From JABDIP01 sp965227455 (GTDB lineage Bacteria; Pseudomonadota; Alphaproteobacteria; DSM-16000; Inquilinaceae), in the NCBI GenBank assembly GCA_965227455.1, contig OZ245752.1, forward strand, positions 1,984,001 to 2,048,000: a stretch of DNA of 64,000 nucleotides. The letters run 5' to 3'. The notes under the pieces were generated by a model, which made no database searches, was not told where the DNA came from, and saw only the letters and a program-made list of their open reading frames with translations. Numbering within the stretch: the stretch's first letter is position 1; each line of letters starts with the position of its first letter. Position numbers and translations under genes: made by a program. Below are positions 49,371 through 57,970 of the stretch, in pieces.

Positions 49371-50243
49371 ATGGGCAAGACGCCGAGTTGGCAGCGCTAT
49401 GAGGACCGGCTGAGCCGTGTCACGGCCTATATCCACGACCACCTGGACGAGGATATCGACCTCAACCGGCTGGCCGAGATCGCCTGTCTGTCGCCCTATC
49501 ACTGGCACCGGATCTACCGCGCCGTCCATGGCGAGACCATCGCCGCGACGGTGAAACGGGTCCGGCTCAGCCGGGCGGCCGGGTATCTCGCCCAATCCGA
49601 CATGCCGGTCGAGGAGGTCGCCCGCAAATGCGGCTATCCCAACCTGCAATCCTTCACCCGCATCTTCAGCGCTGCGTTCGGCATGCCGCCGGCGCAGTAC
49701 CGCAGGAGCGGCAACCCTGCGCGGCTCCAGGAACAGATCTGCGAGAGGATAGTGGGCATGTACGACGTGACGATCCGGACGATCCCGGACATGACGGCTG
49801 CCACCGTCGAGCACCGGGGATCCTATATGGAGGTCGGCCGGGCCTTCGAGACGGTCTTCGGCTGGCTTGCGGTGCGCAACCTGATGGGCGATGTGCAGAA
49901 GACCATCGGCATCTACTACGACGACCCGGAGGCGGTCCCGGAAGACGAACTGCGGTCGCGGGCCGGCGTGGTGGTGCCGGACGGGTTTCCGGCCGAGGCC
50001 CCGGTGGAACTGACACCGATCCCGGGCGGCGAGTACGCGGTCCTGCGCTACAAGGGCCCATACGCTGAGATGCCAGCGGCTTATCAATGGTTCTTCGCCG
50101 ACTGGCTGAAGGACTCCGGCCGCGAAACCGCTGACGAGCCGATGTTCGAGGACTATCTCAATGATCCGCGCGACACGCCGCCGCCCGAGCTGCTGACGGA
50201 CATCTATATGCCGCTGGTGCAGGATGACATGAAGTCGAAATGA
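49371..50243 (+). CDS. AraC-family regulator with GyrI-like effector domain
   Basis: A 290-residue regulator. Residues 8-112 hold two AraC helix-turn-helix motifs (LNRLAEIACLSPYHWHRIYR and VEEVARKCGYPNLQSFTRIF), and residues 125-285 form a GyrI/BmrR-like ligand domain (IRTIPDMTAATVEHRGSY; GEYAVLRYKGPY; the closing DIYMPL). This architecture is that of Rob/SoxS-like drug-sensing activators. The gene is upstream of a convergent ATP-grasp gene. Ligand and targets are unknown. Confidence 0.9.
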   Translation: MGKTPSWQRYEDRLSRVTAYIHDHLDEDIDLNRLAEIACLSPYHWHRIYRAVHGETIAATVKRVRLSRAAGYLAQSDMPVEEVARKCGYPNLQSFTRIFSAAFGMPPAQYRRSGNPARLQEQICERIVGMYDVTIRTIPDMTAATVEHRGSYMEVGRAFETVFGWLAVRNLMGDVQKTIGIYYDDPEAVPEDELRSRAGVVVPDGFPAEAPVELTPIPGGEYAVLRYKGPYAEMPAAYQWFFADWLKDSGRETADEPMFEDYLNDPRDTPPPELLTDIYMPLVQDDMKSK

Positions 50244-50278
50244 CTTCATGTCTGAATCCCACGCCATCTCAATACGTT

Positions 50279-50328
50279 AGACCAAGATTCAGATGTGAGG
50301 TCGAGCCGACTTCACATCATCTTGGTCT
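50279..50328. terminator. Bidirectional hairpin between convergent genes
   Basis: AGACCAAGAT (50279-50288) pairs with ATCTTGGTCT (50319-50328) around an inner GATGTGA/TCACATC stem. It lies between the AraC gene and the convergent ATP-grasp gene and includes the latter's stop codon, so it probably terminates both transcripts. No U-tract follows on either strand. Confidence 0.6.
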
Positions 50329-51870
50329 GGTTCCGGCCTGACTTGCCTCGCGGTCCAGGATGGCGGTGGTCTCCTTGAAGAGCGCCTGCGCCCGGTCGAG
50401 GGACTCGGCGACGCAGACGACGCCCAGCTTGCCGAACTCGCAGAGCGCGCCGAGCAGGTGGAAGACCACGCCCTCCTGGGTCGCACCGTGGAAATGCAGC
50501 CCGTTGAGCACGGCGATGTCGATCAGGTCGTCAGGGGTCAGACCCAGATAGCCGGGTTTCTCCAGATTGTCGGAAGCGTAGTAATAGCGGGGCTGTCCGG
50601 CCGGCGTTCGGTAAAGACCGGTTGCCGGGTCGTAGGCCCCGTCGGTCAGGAACTGGAGCATCAGGAAGGGGTGCGTGGTGCCGCCCTTGCGGAGGTTGAG
50701 CTCGATGGCGTAGTGGCGCCAAGCACCGGCTTCTCGCACCGAGATGAAATCGACGCCGAAACGACCGAGCACACCCCGCTGCCGCAAGGCCTCGGCCGCC
50801 TTCATGCCTTCGGCCTGGATGTCCAGCCGATAGCCCTCGTCGGCCGGAAACCGGCAGCCGAGGAAGATCTGGTCGGAGTTGCCGCCCATGATCTGGTCAT
50901 GGGTCGAAATCGCCTCGAGGCCGCCAAGCGGGTCGACCCGGAACTGCGAGGAGGGCGAGCGCTTCTCCGCGCCTTCGACATAGACCTCGGCGATGGCACC
51001 CATCTCCTCGATCTTGGCGCCGAAGGCCTCCCAGGTCATGTCCCGCGCCTCGAAGGCCAGTGCCGGCAACCGATCGCGGGTCCAGCGCGCAAGGCCGCCC
51101 TTTGTCGGCGCGTCGTCGAACGAGAACAGGGCATTGCCTTCGCCTGAGAACCCCTCGTTCAGCTTCACCACGGCCCGGCGCAGACCGGGGTTGCGCGCCT
51201 TCAGCTCGGCCAGCGCCTCGGCGACCTGCTGCGCATCGGCGAGATCCTCGAACCCGTCCGGCATGGCCACGTCCACCTCCCGGAAGAGCTTGCGCGACTC
51301 GCTCTTGGAGCCGAGGTGATGCAGGTCGGGATCACAGCCATAGATCGGGATGCCGAGACGCACCGCCAAGCTGCGCTCCAGATCGGTCACGTTGAAACAG
51401 GTCATATGGGCGCCGCCCGGATCCGCGATCGCCGTTTCGATGCGAGACAGGAGATCGGGTCGATCGAGGATCTTCGCGGTCAGCGGCCGCGGCGCGGCAT
51501 CGTCGCAGGACAGCAGGGTCAGCCGGCCGCGGGCATGGCGCGTCGGCACATCCGGCAACAGGTGCAGGTAGTAGTCGATGACCGACTCGGAGATCGGCGT
51601 GCTGGTCACGAAGACGATGCGGGTCCTGGGAAGCCGCAGAAGCAGCAGCAGGCAGAGGAACCGCTCTTCGTAGTGTGCCACACCGGTGATCTTCGCCATC
51701 ACCTCCTGGTCCAGGCTGAAGCTGGGCAGGATCAGCACCGTGCGCGGCGCCTTGGGATCCGGGAAGACCCGGCGGAACAGGCCGGGCAGGCGCGCCTGGA
51801 GCCGCCGGAAGGCGTCGCGCTCCTCCGGCGATCCTGGTGTCGGCATCGGTATGGCTGTGGCCTTTCGCAT
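50317..51870 (-). CDS. ATP-grasp peptide ligase PGM1-related protein
   Basis: A 517-residue cytosolic protein. After an N-terminal Rossmann-like domain (TVLILPSFSLDQEVMAKI; VTSTPISESVIDYYL), the middle third has ATP-grasp features, VVKLNEGFSGEGNALF near residue 233 and the metal-binding IELNLRKGGTTHP near 385. The C-terminus is like that of PGM1 peptide ligases, which make amide bonds in natural-product pathways. No biosynthetic partners are adjacent, so the substrate is unknown. ATG 51870 is the only good start. A hairpin ends the gene. Confidence 0.75.
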   Translation of the reverse strand: MRKATAIPMPTPGSPEERDAFRRLQARLPGLFRRVFPDPKAPRTVLILPSFSLDQEVMAKITGVAHYEERFLCLLLLLRLPRTRIVFVTSTPISESVIDYYLHLLPDVPTRHARGRLTLLSCDDAAPRPLTAKILDRPDLLSRIETAIADPGGAHMTCFNVTDLERSLAVRLGIPIYGCDPDLHHLGSKSESRKLFREVDVAMPDGFEDLADAQQVAEALAELKARNPGLRRAVVKLNEGFSGEGNALFSFDDAPTKGGLARWTRDRLPALAFEARDMTWEAFGAKIEEMGAIAEVYVEGAEKRSPSSQFRVDPLGGLEAISTHDQIMGGNSDQIFLGCRFPADEGYRLDIQAEGMKAAEALRQRGVLGRFGVDFISVREAGAWRHYAIELNLRKGGTTHPFLMLQFLTDGAYDPATGLYRTPAGQPRYYYASDNLEKPGYLGLTPDDLIDIAVLNGLHFHGATQEGVVFHLLGALCEFGKLGVVCVAESLDRAQALFKETTAILDREASQAGTRPR

Positions 51871-52036
51871 TCACCTCCCCGCTGCCGACTTCGCGGCCCG
51901 GGCGGAGCGCACGGCGACGCGGTGCGCTTGATGGCCACCATAGCTTGCGCATCAGCGCGGGAATTGCCTTGCGTTAGGTCAATTTCGGCGGCCCGGCATC
52001 GCTTACCGTCCAAGCCCGATGTGAAGTGGCGTTTCC

Positions 52037-52246
52037 CTAGCTCGTCTTGGACGCGCGGCGGTATTGCTCGACCGGAAGGCCGCCGATGCCCCAATCCTCC
52101 ATCTCGACCTCGTCGATGACGACGACGGTCGTGGCCGGGGACTTGTCCAGCACCCGGACCAGCAGGTCGGTGGCGCCCTTGATGAGCTCGGCCTTCTGCT
52201 CGGCGGTGGCGCCCTCCCGGGTGATCTTGATGTTGACATAGGGCAT
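52037..52246 (-). CDS. 4-oxalocrotonate tautomerase family protein
   Basis: A 69-residue tautomerase-superfamily protein. After Met removal the catalytic Pro-1 is exposed (PYVNIKITREG), with the conserved Arg at position 11 region and the GIGGLPVEQYR tail. It should catalyse keto-enol tautomerisation of small oxo-acids. It has a strong AAGGAG site and is the last gene of a three-gene group with an NTF2-like protein and a GST. Confidence 0.88.
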   Translation of the reverse strand: MPYVNIKITREGATAEQKAELIKGATDLLVRVLDKSPATTVVVIDEVEMEDWGIGGLPVEQYRRASKTS

Positions 52247-52264
52247 GGCGGTTTCTCCTTGCGG

Positions 52265-52636
52265 TCAGAGGTTGAGATCGTAGTGGAAGACCTTCGCGAT
52301 GATGCGCCAACGGCCATCGGTGAAGATCAGGGTGAGGAAATCGGTGAAGTCCTTGGGACCGATGGAACAGCGGACCCGGGCGAAGGCGGTGACCGGGCCT
52401 GCGAACTGGATCTCGTCGATCGCGTCCCGGCGCGGCTCGCCCAGGCTGGCCGGCGACGGGCGACGGGCGACGATGGGGAAGTACTCGTCCATGCCGAGAT
52501 CGATCAGCCCGTCGACAGCGCAGACATACCGCGCCGCCGGATGGAAAACCTCGGACAGGATCGCCGTGTCGCTGGCGTAGAGTCCGTCGAAATAGCGCGA
52601 CAGGACCTCGGTCACCGCCGGATAACGGGCATCCAT
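52265..52636 (-). CDS. NTF2-like (putative lumazine-binding type) protein
   Basis: A 123-residue single-domain protein with the cone-shaped NTF2 fold: an N-terminal helix (VLSRYFDGLYASDTAIL), the FHPAARYVCAVDG segment and a final pair of strands (FLTLIFTDGRWRIIAKVFHYD). Members act as small-molecule binding proteins or isomerases. ATG 52636 is chosen; a longer frame overlaps the GST gene out of register. It sits 18 bp before the tautomerase gene and 7 bp after the GST. Confidence 0.78.
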   Translation of the reverse strand: MDARYPAVTEVLSRYFDGLYASDTAILSEVFHPAARYVCAVDGLIDLGMDEYFPIVARRPSPASLGEPRRDAIDEIQFAGPVTAFARVRCSIGPKDFTDFLTLIFTDGRWRIIAKVFHYDLNL

Positions 52637-52643
52637 GGCCCGA

Positions 52644-53255
52644 CTAGCCCAGCAGGCCTTCGCTGCGCATGGCCCGGCGCACGGCGTGGCGGCGGGCGAC
52701 CCGGGTGACGTAGGCGCGCAGGTTCGGCCAGCGTTCCAGATCGATGCCGCTCGGGCGGGCCCAGGACGCGACCACGAACAGATAGGCGTCGGCGACCGAG
52801 AAGGCGTCGCCCATGAGGTAGTGGCGCCCATCGGCCAGGTCCGCCTCGATGCGATCGAACTTGACGGCGACCGAGTCTTCGGCGCGGGCCTTGTCGGCCT
52901 CGGTGGCGTTGGCCGCGAAGAACGGTCCGAACGCCTTATGCAGTTCGGACGCGACATAGTTCAGATGCTCCTGCAGCCGCGCCCGCGAAAGGGTCCCGGC
53001 CGCCGGGGCCAGGCCGGCATCGGGCCGGCGGTCGGCCAGGAACTGCAGGATGGCGGCCCCCTCGGTCAAAACCTGTCCGTCGTCGAGGCGCAAGGCGGGC
53101 ACATAGCCCTTCGGGTTGATCGCGGCGAAATCCGCGCCGGTCTCGGTGGTCCCGGCCGCGGTGTCGACCCGCTCGATATCGAAGGGCTGGCCCAGTTCCT
53201 CGAGCACGATATGCGATGCCAGCGAACAGGCGCCGGGCTTGTAGTAGAGCTGCAT
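52644..53255 (-). CDS. Glutathione S-transferase (beta/GstA-like)
   Basis: A 203-residue GST. The N-terminal thioredoxin-like domain contains YYKPGACSLASHIVLEE with Cys-10 in the position of the catalytic Cys of beta-class GSTs, and the cis-Pro motif in YVPAL. The C-terminal helical domain has the SVADAYLFVV N-capping-box segment. It is probably a glutathione-dependent reductase or conjugating enzyme. It heads the GST/NTF2-like/tautomerase operon and is divergent from an HxlR regulator. Confidence 0.9.
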   Translation of the reverse strand: MQLYYKPGACSLASHIVLEELGQPFDIERVDTAAGTTETGADFAAINPKGYVPALRLDDGQVLTEGAAILQFLADRRPDAGLAPAAGTLSRARLQEHLNYVASELHKAFGPFFAANATEADKARAEDSVAVKFDRIEADLADGRHYLMGDAFSVADAYLFVVASWARPSGIDLERWPNLRAYVTRVARRHAVRRAMRSEGLLG

Positions 53256-53315
53256 GGTTGAAGTCCCTTGGTTCGGTGTGCGCCGGATGGCGTGACCGAA
53301 CAGTTGGGCTCGTAA

Positions 53316-53330
53316 GTTACCTTTGTAAAC
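53316..53330. promoter_or_regulatory. Candidate HxlR operator
   Basis: GTTACCTTTGTAAAC contains the dyad TTAC-N4-GTAA in the AT-rich gap between the GST and HxlR genes, close to a second similar word (GGTAACCTGAGGTAA) near the HxlR start. HxlR/MarR-type regulators often bind such GTAA dyads. Suggestive only. Confidence 0.35.
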
Positions 53331-53388
53331 CAAATCACTTTCTGATATGTAATTATCGAGTTTCCGATTGGTAACCTGAGGTAAGCCG

Positions 53389-53742
53389 ATGGCGCTGGCC
53401 ATGCGCAAGAACCGCAGCGGCACGCCGCCCCTATCCTGCCCGCTGACCGAATGCATGGCGGTGCTCGGCGGCGCCTGGACGCCGAACGTGGTCTGGTATC
53501 TGAGCGGCGGCCCGCGCCGCTTCAGCGAATTGCGGGCGGATATCCCCGGGGTCTCGGCCAAGATGCTGACCCAGCGGCTTCGGGCCCTCGAGGCCAAGGG
53601 CGTCGTCGATCGGGAGGTCAAGCCGACCTCGCCGCCTTCGGTCGAATACTCCCTGACCGATCTCGGCCAGGAGCTGGTTCCGGCCATCGAGGCGATCGTC
53701 GCCGTCGGCCACAAGCTGAAGGACCGGGCGGCGGCGGGCTGA
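53389..53742 (+). CDS. HxlR-family transcriptional regulator
   Basis: A 117-residue winged-helix regulator. The typical CPLTECMAVLGGAWTPNVVWYL start, including a conserved Cys (position 17) used by some members to sense quinones or aldehydes, is followed by FSELRADIPGVSAKMLTQRLRALEAKGVV and the wing VEYSLTDLGQEL. It is divergent from the GST operon and probably regulates it in response to electrophiles. Confidence 0.9.
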   Translation: MALAMRKNRSGTPPLSCPLTECMAVLGGAWTPNVVWYLSGGPRRFSELRADIPGVSAKMLTQRLRALEAKGVVDREVKPTSPPSVEYSLTDLGQELVPAIEAIVAVGHKLKDRAAAG

Positions 53743-53806
53743 TGCCGACGGCGATCGTTGAATGATGCGGGCAGCGGGCCAACGACACGGACACATCAAA
53801 TCTAGT

Positions 53807-53912
53807 CGTCGTCCCCGGGCTTGACCCGGGGACCCGGGGTGAGTTCCGGCCAGGTCAACGGTTACCTGCACAGGCGCAAAGATGGTTCCCCGGGTCAAGC
53901 CCGGGGACGACG
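53807..53912. repeat. REP-like element with 26-bp perfect inverted repeats
   Basis: The arms at 53807-53832 and 53887-53912 are perfect reverse complements over 26 bp (beginning CGTCGTCCCCGGGCTTGACC) around a 54-bp centre. It lies in the convergent gap between the HxlR and YkvA-like genes. The arm sequence differs from the other repeats in the window. It contains no ORF. Confidence 0.85.
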
Positions 53913-53945
53913 CAGTGTTTGGTTGGTTCCCCGAGAACGCTCTAG

Positions 53946-53975
53946 TCAGACGTCCTGCGGATGCTCCAGGGCTTG
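53946..53975. repeat. Direct repeat partner of the aioA 3' end (other copy at 55494-55523)
   Basis: The 30 bp at 53946 (TCAGACGTCCTGCGGATGCT, then CCAGGGCTTG) matches the 30 bp at 55494 (TCACACGTCCTGCGGATACT, then CCAGCGCCTT) at 25 positions. Both copies encode, in the same frame on the minus strand, the C-terminal end of a protein and its TGA stop (ALEHPQDV versus ALEYPQDV). They bound the lower-GC segment of about 1.5 kb. Confidence 0.6.
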
Positions 53976-54545
53976 CAGCACCTCGGCCAAGCGCAGCACG
54001 GGGGCCGGGGCCTCCGCCGCTCCGGCGACTCGGCCACCAACCGCAAAGAGAGAGCGCGACAGGTCGATCATGTGCTCGGCGCTGTGCTCCAGAGCATCGG
54101 CGGTGCCGGCCGGCAGCAGGCTGCGCACCAGGGCCATGGTCTCGGCATCCGGGGCCTCGTACGCCGAGGGTTCGGGCAGCAAGTGCGGGTAGCTGCAAGC
54201 CAGATCCCGCAGATAGCAGTGCACAAGATAGGCGTCATCGAGCAGGCCGACCACGCCAAAGTCGCGCTCCGGCAAGAGGTCGCGGTCATCGAAGAGGTAG
54301 TGCAATACTTGGCCTGTTGCAAAGCCAATCGCCCGGTCGAGGCCTTGCGCGGCAGCCTCGGGATGCTCGGCCATGGCGAATGCGTCCGTCAGCGCGGCCG
54401 GCATGGCTCGCAGGAAGGGCGCAAGGGACGCAACCAGGCGGTCCAAGCCTGCGCCTTGGAGGCTTGTGTCTTGCGCCTGGAGCGCGGCGCTCAGTGCCGC
54501 TTCCTCAGTGGCGCTGTCTAGTCCCTGCTGCAATAGATCGAGCAT
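53946..54545 (-). CDS. YkvA (DUF1232)-type protein sharing its C-terminal motif with AioA
   Basis: A 199-residue protein. The core resembles DUF1232/YkvA: ATGQVLHYLFDDRDLLPE followed by DFGVVGLLDDAYLVH, the familiar D-x-x-P...LDD pattern. The remainder is helical with an AAEAP linker. The last residues (ALEHPQDV, stop) match the end of arsenite oxidase large subunit (ALEYPQDV), as discussed under the direct-repeat entry. ATG 54545 is used; an upstream GTG is possible. It lies 5 bp after a cysteine-rich gene and in a segment of lower GC than its surroundings. Confidence 0.55.
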   Translation of the reverse strand: MLDLLQQGLDSATEEAALSAALQAQDTSLQGAGLDRLVASLAPFLRAMPAALTDAFAMAEHPEAAAQGLDRAIGFATGQVLHYLFDDRDLLPERDFGVVGLLDDAYLVHCYLRDLACSYPHLLPEPSAYEAPDAETMALVRSLLPAGTADALEHSAEHMIDLSRSLFAVGGRVAGAAEAPAPVLRLAEVLQALEHPQDV

Positions 54546-54550
54546 TGGCT

Positions 54551-54919
54551 CTAGCCCCACGCGCCAAAAATGCCAGCGACCACTTCCGCGCCGAGCTGAC
54601 TTGCCGCGCCCCTGACGACGCTCTTGCATGCTACCTGCAACATGTTTGTCGAAGCGTTCTGTTGGGCTTGAAAGACCGGCGCCATGAGCGTCCTCACCAT
54701 ACCCGGCAAGGCCGGCGAAGGCAGCCTAGCTCCGGGCATGTAAAGCATCTGAGACGTCCAACAGAAGGAACAGGTGAAAATCGGCCCCATTGGGCCGCAT
54801 AGCGGGCAGGCGATGAAGCCAGGGCCTTGGAGACTCGGGAGTGGCACGTGCGGAAAAATCTGGCCGGCGCAGAGGAGCGGCAATGTGGCCTGACAGTTGC
54901 TGCAACCGGCGTAGAGCAT
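54551..54919 (-). CDS. Cysteine-rich putative zinc-binding protein
   Basis: A 122-residue protein beginning MLYAGCSNCQAT, with further paired cysteines (CPLCGPMGP, then CSFC), i.e. CxxC knuckles that may form one or two zinc sites, and a hydrophobic, Ala/Gly-rich C-terminal helix region ending AEVVAGIFGAWG. ATG 54919 is chosen because it begins at the knuckles; a GTG start at 55027 would add 36 residues. I do not recognise the family. It overlaps no neighbour and probably forms an operon with the YkvA-like gene 5 bp downstream. Confidence 0.45.
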   Translation of the reverse strand: MLYAGCSNCQATLPLLCAGQIFPHVPLPSLQGPGFIACPLCGPMGPIFTCSFCWTSQMLYMPGARLPSPALPGMVRTLMAPVFQAQQNASTNMLQVACKSVVRGAASQLGAEVVAGIFGAWG

Positions 54920-55493
54920 GCCCGATATGCCGCAGGTAATTCCGAACTGGAATGAAATAGTAGCCCAATCGGCGCTTTCTCGGAAGAACCGACGAGATTT
55001 TTTGGCGACCCGGTTCCTGCCAGGCACCCATTGCGCGTCATCCGGAAAATCTTCGGTAACTCTTACTCATCCGGACACAACTCTCATGTTGTCGTCTCCT
55101 TCGGCGCCCACCGTTCACGCTGGTATCCGTGGCGGTGGCCACAGAGCATGGAAAAACAGGACGCTTTCTTGGTCAGACCCCTTGGAACCGCGACCCCGGC
55201 CATCTCGGATGTAACGTTCCGCCCGTCGCTGATGAATCTTCATGAGCTGCTCCCGCGGCATCGGAGGCGGCCAATGCCCGACATCCTTCGGCAGCGTGAA
55301 TTCAGCACATGGCTACGAGCGGAGATGCACCACACTGGGCAGCTCGCGTTCGGATCACACTCCAGAGCCGCTCCATTGTCGGGGCAGATGGCGCAGGCCC
55401 GCGGGTGAGTCCTGGAGCAGGGTCTGAGCCCGGACCGTGGACACGAACACGGCGGCCTGGGACCGCCGTCATTCACACTGGGCGCTGGATGCC
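54920..55493. other. 574-bp region without a recognisable intact gene, lower GC
   Basis: Between the Cys-rich gene and aioA I see no convincing complete gene. On the minus strand a short open frame near 55139-55310 reads through PKDVGHWPPPMPREQLMKIH and similar sequence that looks protein-like, but it lacks a normal start. A second short frame just upstream contains several Cys residues (CAICPD). Together they suggest a decayed gene with a frameshift. The base composition is visibly lower in GC than the flanking genes. Confidence 0.4.
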
Positions 55494-57959
55494 TCACACG
55501 TCCTGCGGATACTCCAGCGCCTTGAAGCTGATCCCGTCGGCGCCCGGTGCCCGGCCGATGCGGCGGATGTCCGCCCAGACATTCTTGTAGTTGGGGATGA
55601 TCAGCTCGTTGGTGTGCTCGCTGATCACATTGCCGACCTGGCCCTGGGGCGAGGAGAACTGCATGAAGCATTCGCCGCGCCTGGCCGTTTCCACCGGGTA
55701 CACCATCGCCTGGGTTGACCCGACATTGTTGAACACCTCGACCAGATCGCCGGCCTCCACGCCGAGCGCATCCATATCCGCCGGGTTCATCTCGATCGGC
55801 GGGGCCGGGAAGCGCTCCATCACGAAGGGCGTGCGCACGTCGTAGAACATGTTCTGCCAGATCATGTTCTTGCGGCCGTTGTTGATGAGGAACGGATAGG
55901 CGTCCCGTTGCGCCTCGCGACCGGCCGCCTGCAGTCCGCGCCACTGGGCCGCCTGGAAATGCGCCTTGCCGTCCGACGTGCCGAACACCCCGTCGGTGTA
56001 GAGCCGCGCGGTGCCGATCAGCTTGCCGTCCTCGAAGCCGGTCACCGGCTCCTGCACGCCGTTGGTGCCCATGGCGCGCAGCCGTTCATAGGTGACGTGC
56101 TCCCCGCCGCCGGCATTGGCGTGGTAGCCGTCCATGAAGGCGTCCTCCTCGGTCTCCCAGTCGAAGCCCTGGAAGCGGTCGGCCGTGGCGCCGTCGCCGG
56201 CGGAGCGGAAGGAGCGTTCCAGATGGTTGGCCATGCGGGCGGCGATCAGGCAGTCCGGCAGCGCCTCTCCCGGCGCGTCCATGTATTTCTCGGTCAGCCT
56301 GAGACGGCGCTCGCCGTTCATGGAGGTCAGGTTCATCTCGCCCGCCGTCGCCGCCGGCAGCACCACATGGGCGGCATCGGCGATCGGGGTGGGCAGGATG
56401 TCGACCACGACGCTGAACAGCCCGCCCCTGCGGATGGCGTTGACGATGGTCTCCACCTGGGCGCCGCGATCGCCATAGGGGATCGCGTCCATAGCCTCCT
56501 TGACGATATTGGTGCGGCGGCGATAGGCGCGGCGGAACTCCTCCGCGTTCAGCGTCGATTTGAAATGGTCGACGGCCCAGACATGGTGGATGCCGCCCTC
56601 GCCATTGATCAGCAGCTGGTCGACATAGGCCGCCGGCCGCCCGACATGCCCTTCATTGGGCCGGACATAGCCCTCCTGGTGTCCGCCCAGCCGCACGCAG
56701 CCGGTCCCCTCGCGCCCGACGCTATGGGTGGCGAAGGCGAGATTGGCGATGGCAGCGTTGGTCCGGTAGTTGTCGTTGCCCCAGATGAGACCCTTCTCGT
56801 AGCACATCATGGTGCGGCGCAAGGACCCGTCCGATTTCGGCTCGGCGATCCAGGCGGCTGCCTTGCGGATGTCGGCTGCGGCAAGGCCGGTGATGGCCGC
56901 CGCCTCGTCGATGCCGGTGCGGTTTGCCTCCAGCGCTTCGTCGAAGCCGCTGGTGTGCCGTGCGACGAAGTCCTGGGCCTGCCAGCCCTTGTCGACGATC
57001 TCCGTCAACAGAGCGTTCAGCAGCACAAGGTCCGTGCCGGGCTGGATCGCCAGGTGCAGGAAATTGTCGGCCCCCGCCTCCATCTCGCAGACATTGGCGG
57101 TCACCGTGCGCCGCGGATCGACGATGATGACCTTGCCCGGGGCATGGGTCTCGCCGGGGATCATCCGCGCCTTCTTGGCCATGGAGGCGCCGCGCATGTT
57201 GGGCACCCAATGGGCCAGGAAATAGTTGGTCTGGTTCTCCAGCGAGTTGGCGCCGACGCAGAAGATGGTGTCGGCCAGCTCCGCATCCTCGTAGGAATTG
57301 TTGAGCTCGCCCATGCCCATGTCGCGGGTCGCATGGACCTCGGAATTGTAGGCCGGGCGGTTGTGGATGCGGATGTTCTTGACCTTCATGCTCTCGAAAT
57401 AGAGCTTGCCGGTCCCCCAGGTGTTCTCGTAGCCGCCGGCGGCACCGCCATGGTCGAAGGCGGAGACGATCAGCCCGTCCTCGCCCCATTCCTCGATCAC
57501 CCGCCGGGTGACGTCGGCGACCAGGGACAGGGAATCGTCCCAGGAGGTCGGCATGTGCTGCGAGTAGCGCCAGACCAGCGGATGGGTCAGCCGGTCGGCC
57601 ATGGTGCCGGTCTGCCGCGAATAGCGGGTCTCGGCCAGGCGGCCGCCGCGCACCGAGTTCAGGCCCTGATTCACAACGCAGTCGTGGTCGGGCTTGATGA
57701 CGAGATGCACCGGCCGTCCGTCCTGCTCGACGATGTTGTACATCGAGGGCTGGTACCAGGCCTCGGATTCCGCGCCCTGCTGTTGCGACAGGTCGACGCC
57801 GAAGGCGTTGTCGCCGGCCAGGGTGCCTCCCTGGCCGTTGAGATCCCAGCTATAGGCCTTGTAGCCGCAGCCGACGATGCAGAAATCGCAGGTGACGTTC
57901 TGGACGGTCGCATCCCGGGGTGGGATCGGAAGCTGGTCCACGCCGCGCTTGTAGGTCAT
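55494..57959 (-). CDS. aioA: Arsenite oxidase large subunit AioA
   Basis: An 821-residue molybdopterin enzyme that oxidises arsenite to arsenate in the periplasm. The N-terminal CDFCIVGCGY (positions about 24-33) binds the [3Fe-4S] cluster. The residue four after GLNSVRGG is not a fourth cluster Cys, as usual for this family. The guanine-dinucleotide binding segments (GADNFLHLAIQPGTDL; WGNDNYRTNAAIANLAF) and a typical C-terminus are present at normal length. It lies 11 bp after aioB, whose Tat signal exports the complex. Its last 30 bp are repeated at 53946. Confidence 0.95.
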   Translation of the reverse strand: MTYKRGVDQLPIPPRDATVQNVTCDFCIVGCGYKAYSWDLNGQGGTLAGDNAFGVDLSQQQGAESEAWYQPSMYNIVEQDGRPVHLVIKPDHDCVVNQGLNSVRGGRLAETRYSRQTGTMADRLTHPLVWRYSQHMPTSWDDSLSLVADVTRRVIEEWGEDGLIVSAFDHGGAAGGYENTWGTGKLYFESMKVKNIRIHNRPAYNSEVHATRDMGMGELNNSYEDAELADTIFCVGANSLENQTNYFLAHWVPNMRGASMAKKARMIPGETHAPGKVIIVDPRRTVTANVCEMEAGADNFLHLAIQPGTDLVLLNALLTEIVDKGWQAQDFVARHTSGFDEALEANRTGIDEAAAITGLAAADIRKAAAWIAEPKSDGSLRRTMMCYEKGLIWGNDNYRTNAAIANLAFATHSVGREGTGCVRLGGHQEGYVRPNEGHVGRPAAYVDQLLINGEGGIHHVWAVDHFKSTLNAEEFRRAYRRRTNIVKEAMDAIPYGDRGAQVETIVNAIRRGGLFSVVVDILPTPIADAAHVVLPAATAGEMNLTSMNGERRLRLTEKYMDAPGEALPDCLIAARMANHLERSFRSAGDGATADRFQGFDWETEEDAFMDGYHANAGGGEHVTYERLRAMGTNGVQEPVTGFEDGKLIGTARLYTDGVFGTSDGKAHFQAAQWRGLQAAGREAQRDAYPFLINNGRKNMIWQNMFYDVRTPFVMERFPAPPIEMNPADMDALGVEAGDLVEVFNNVGSTQAMVYPVETARRGECFMQFSSPQGQVGNVISEHTNELIIPNYKNVWADIRRIGRAPGADGISFKALEYPQDV

Positions 57960-57970
57960 GTCCGCCTCCC

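Noticed and set aside
55240..55944. A 234-residue minus-strand ORF overlapping the aioA end
   Set aside because: Most of it is an out-of-frame shadow of aioA; only the last 80 residues lie outside, and these look like decayed coding sequence.
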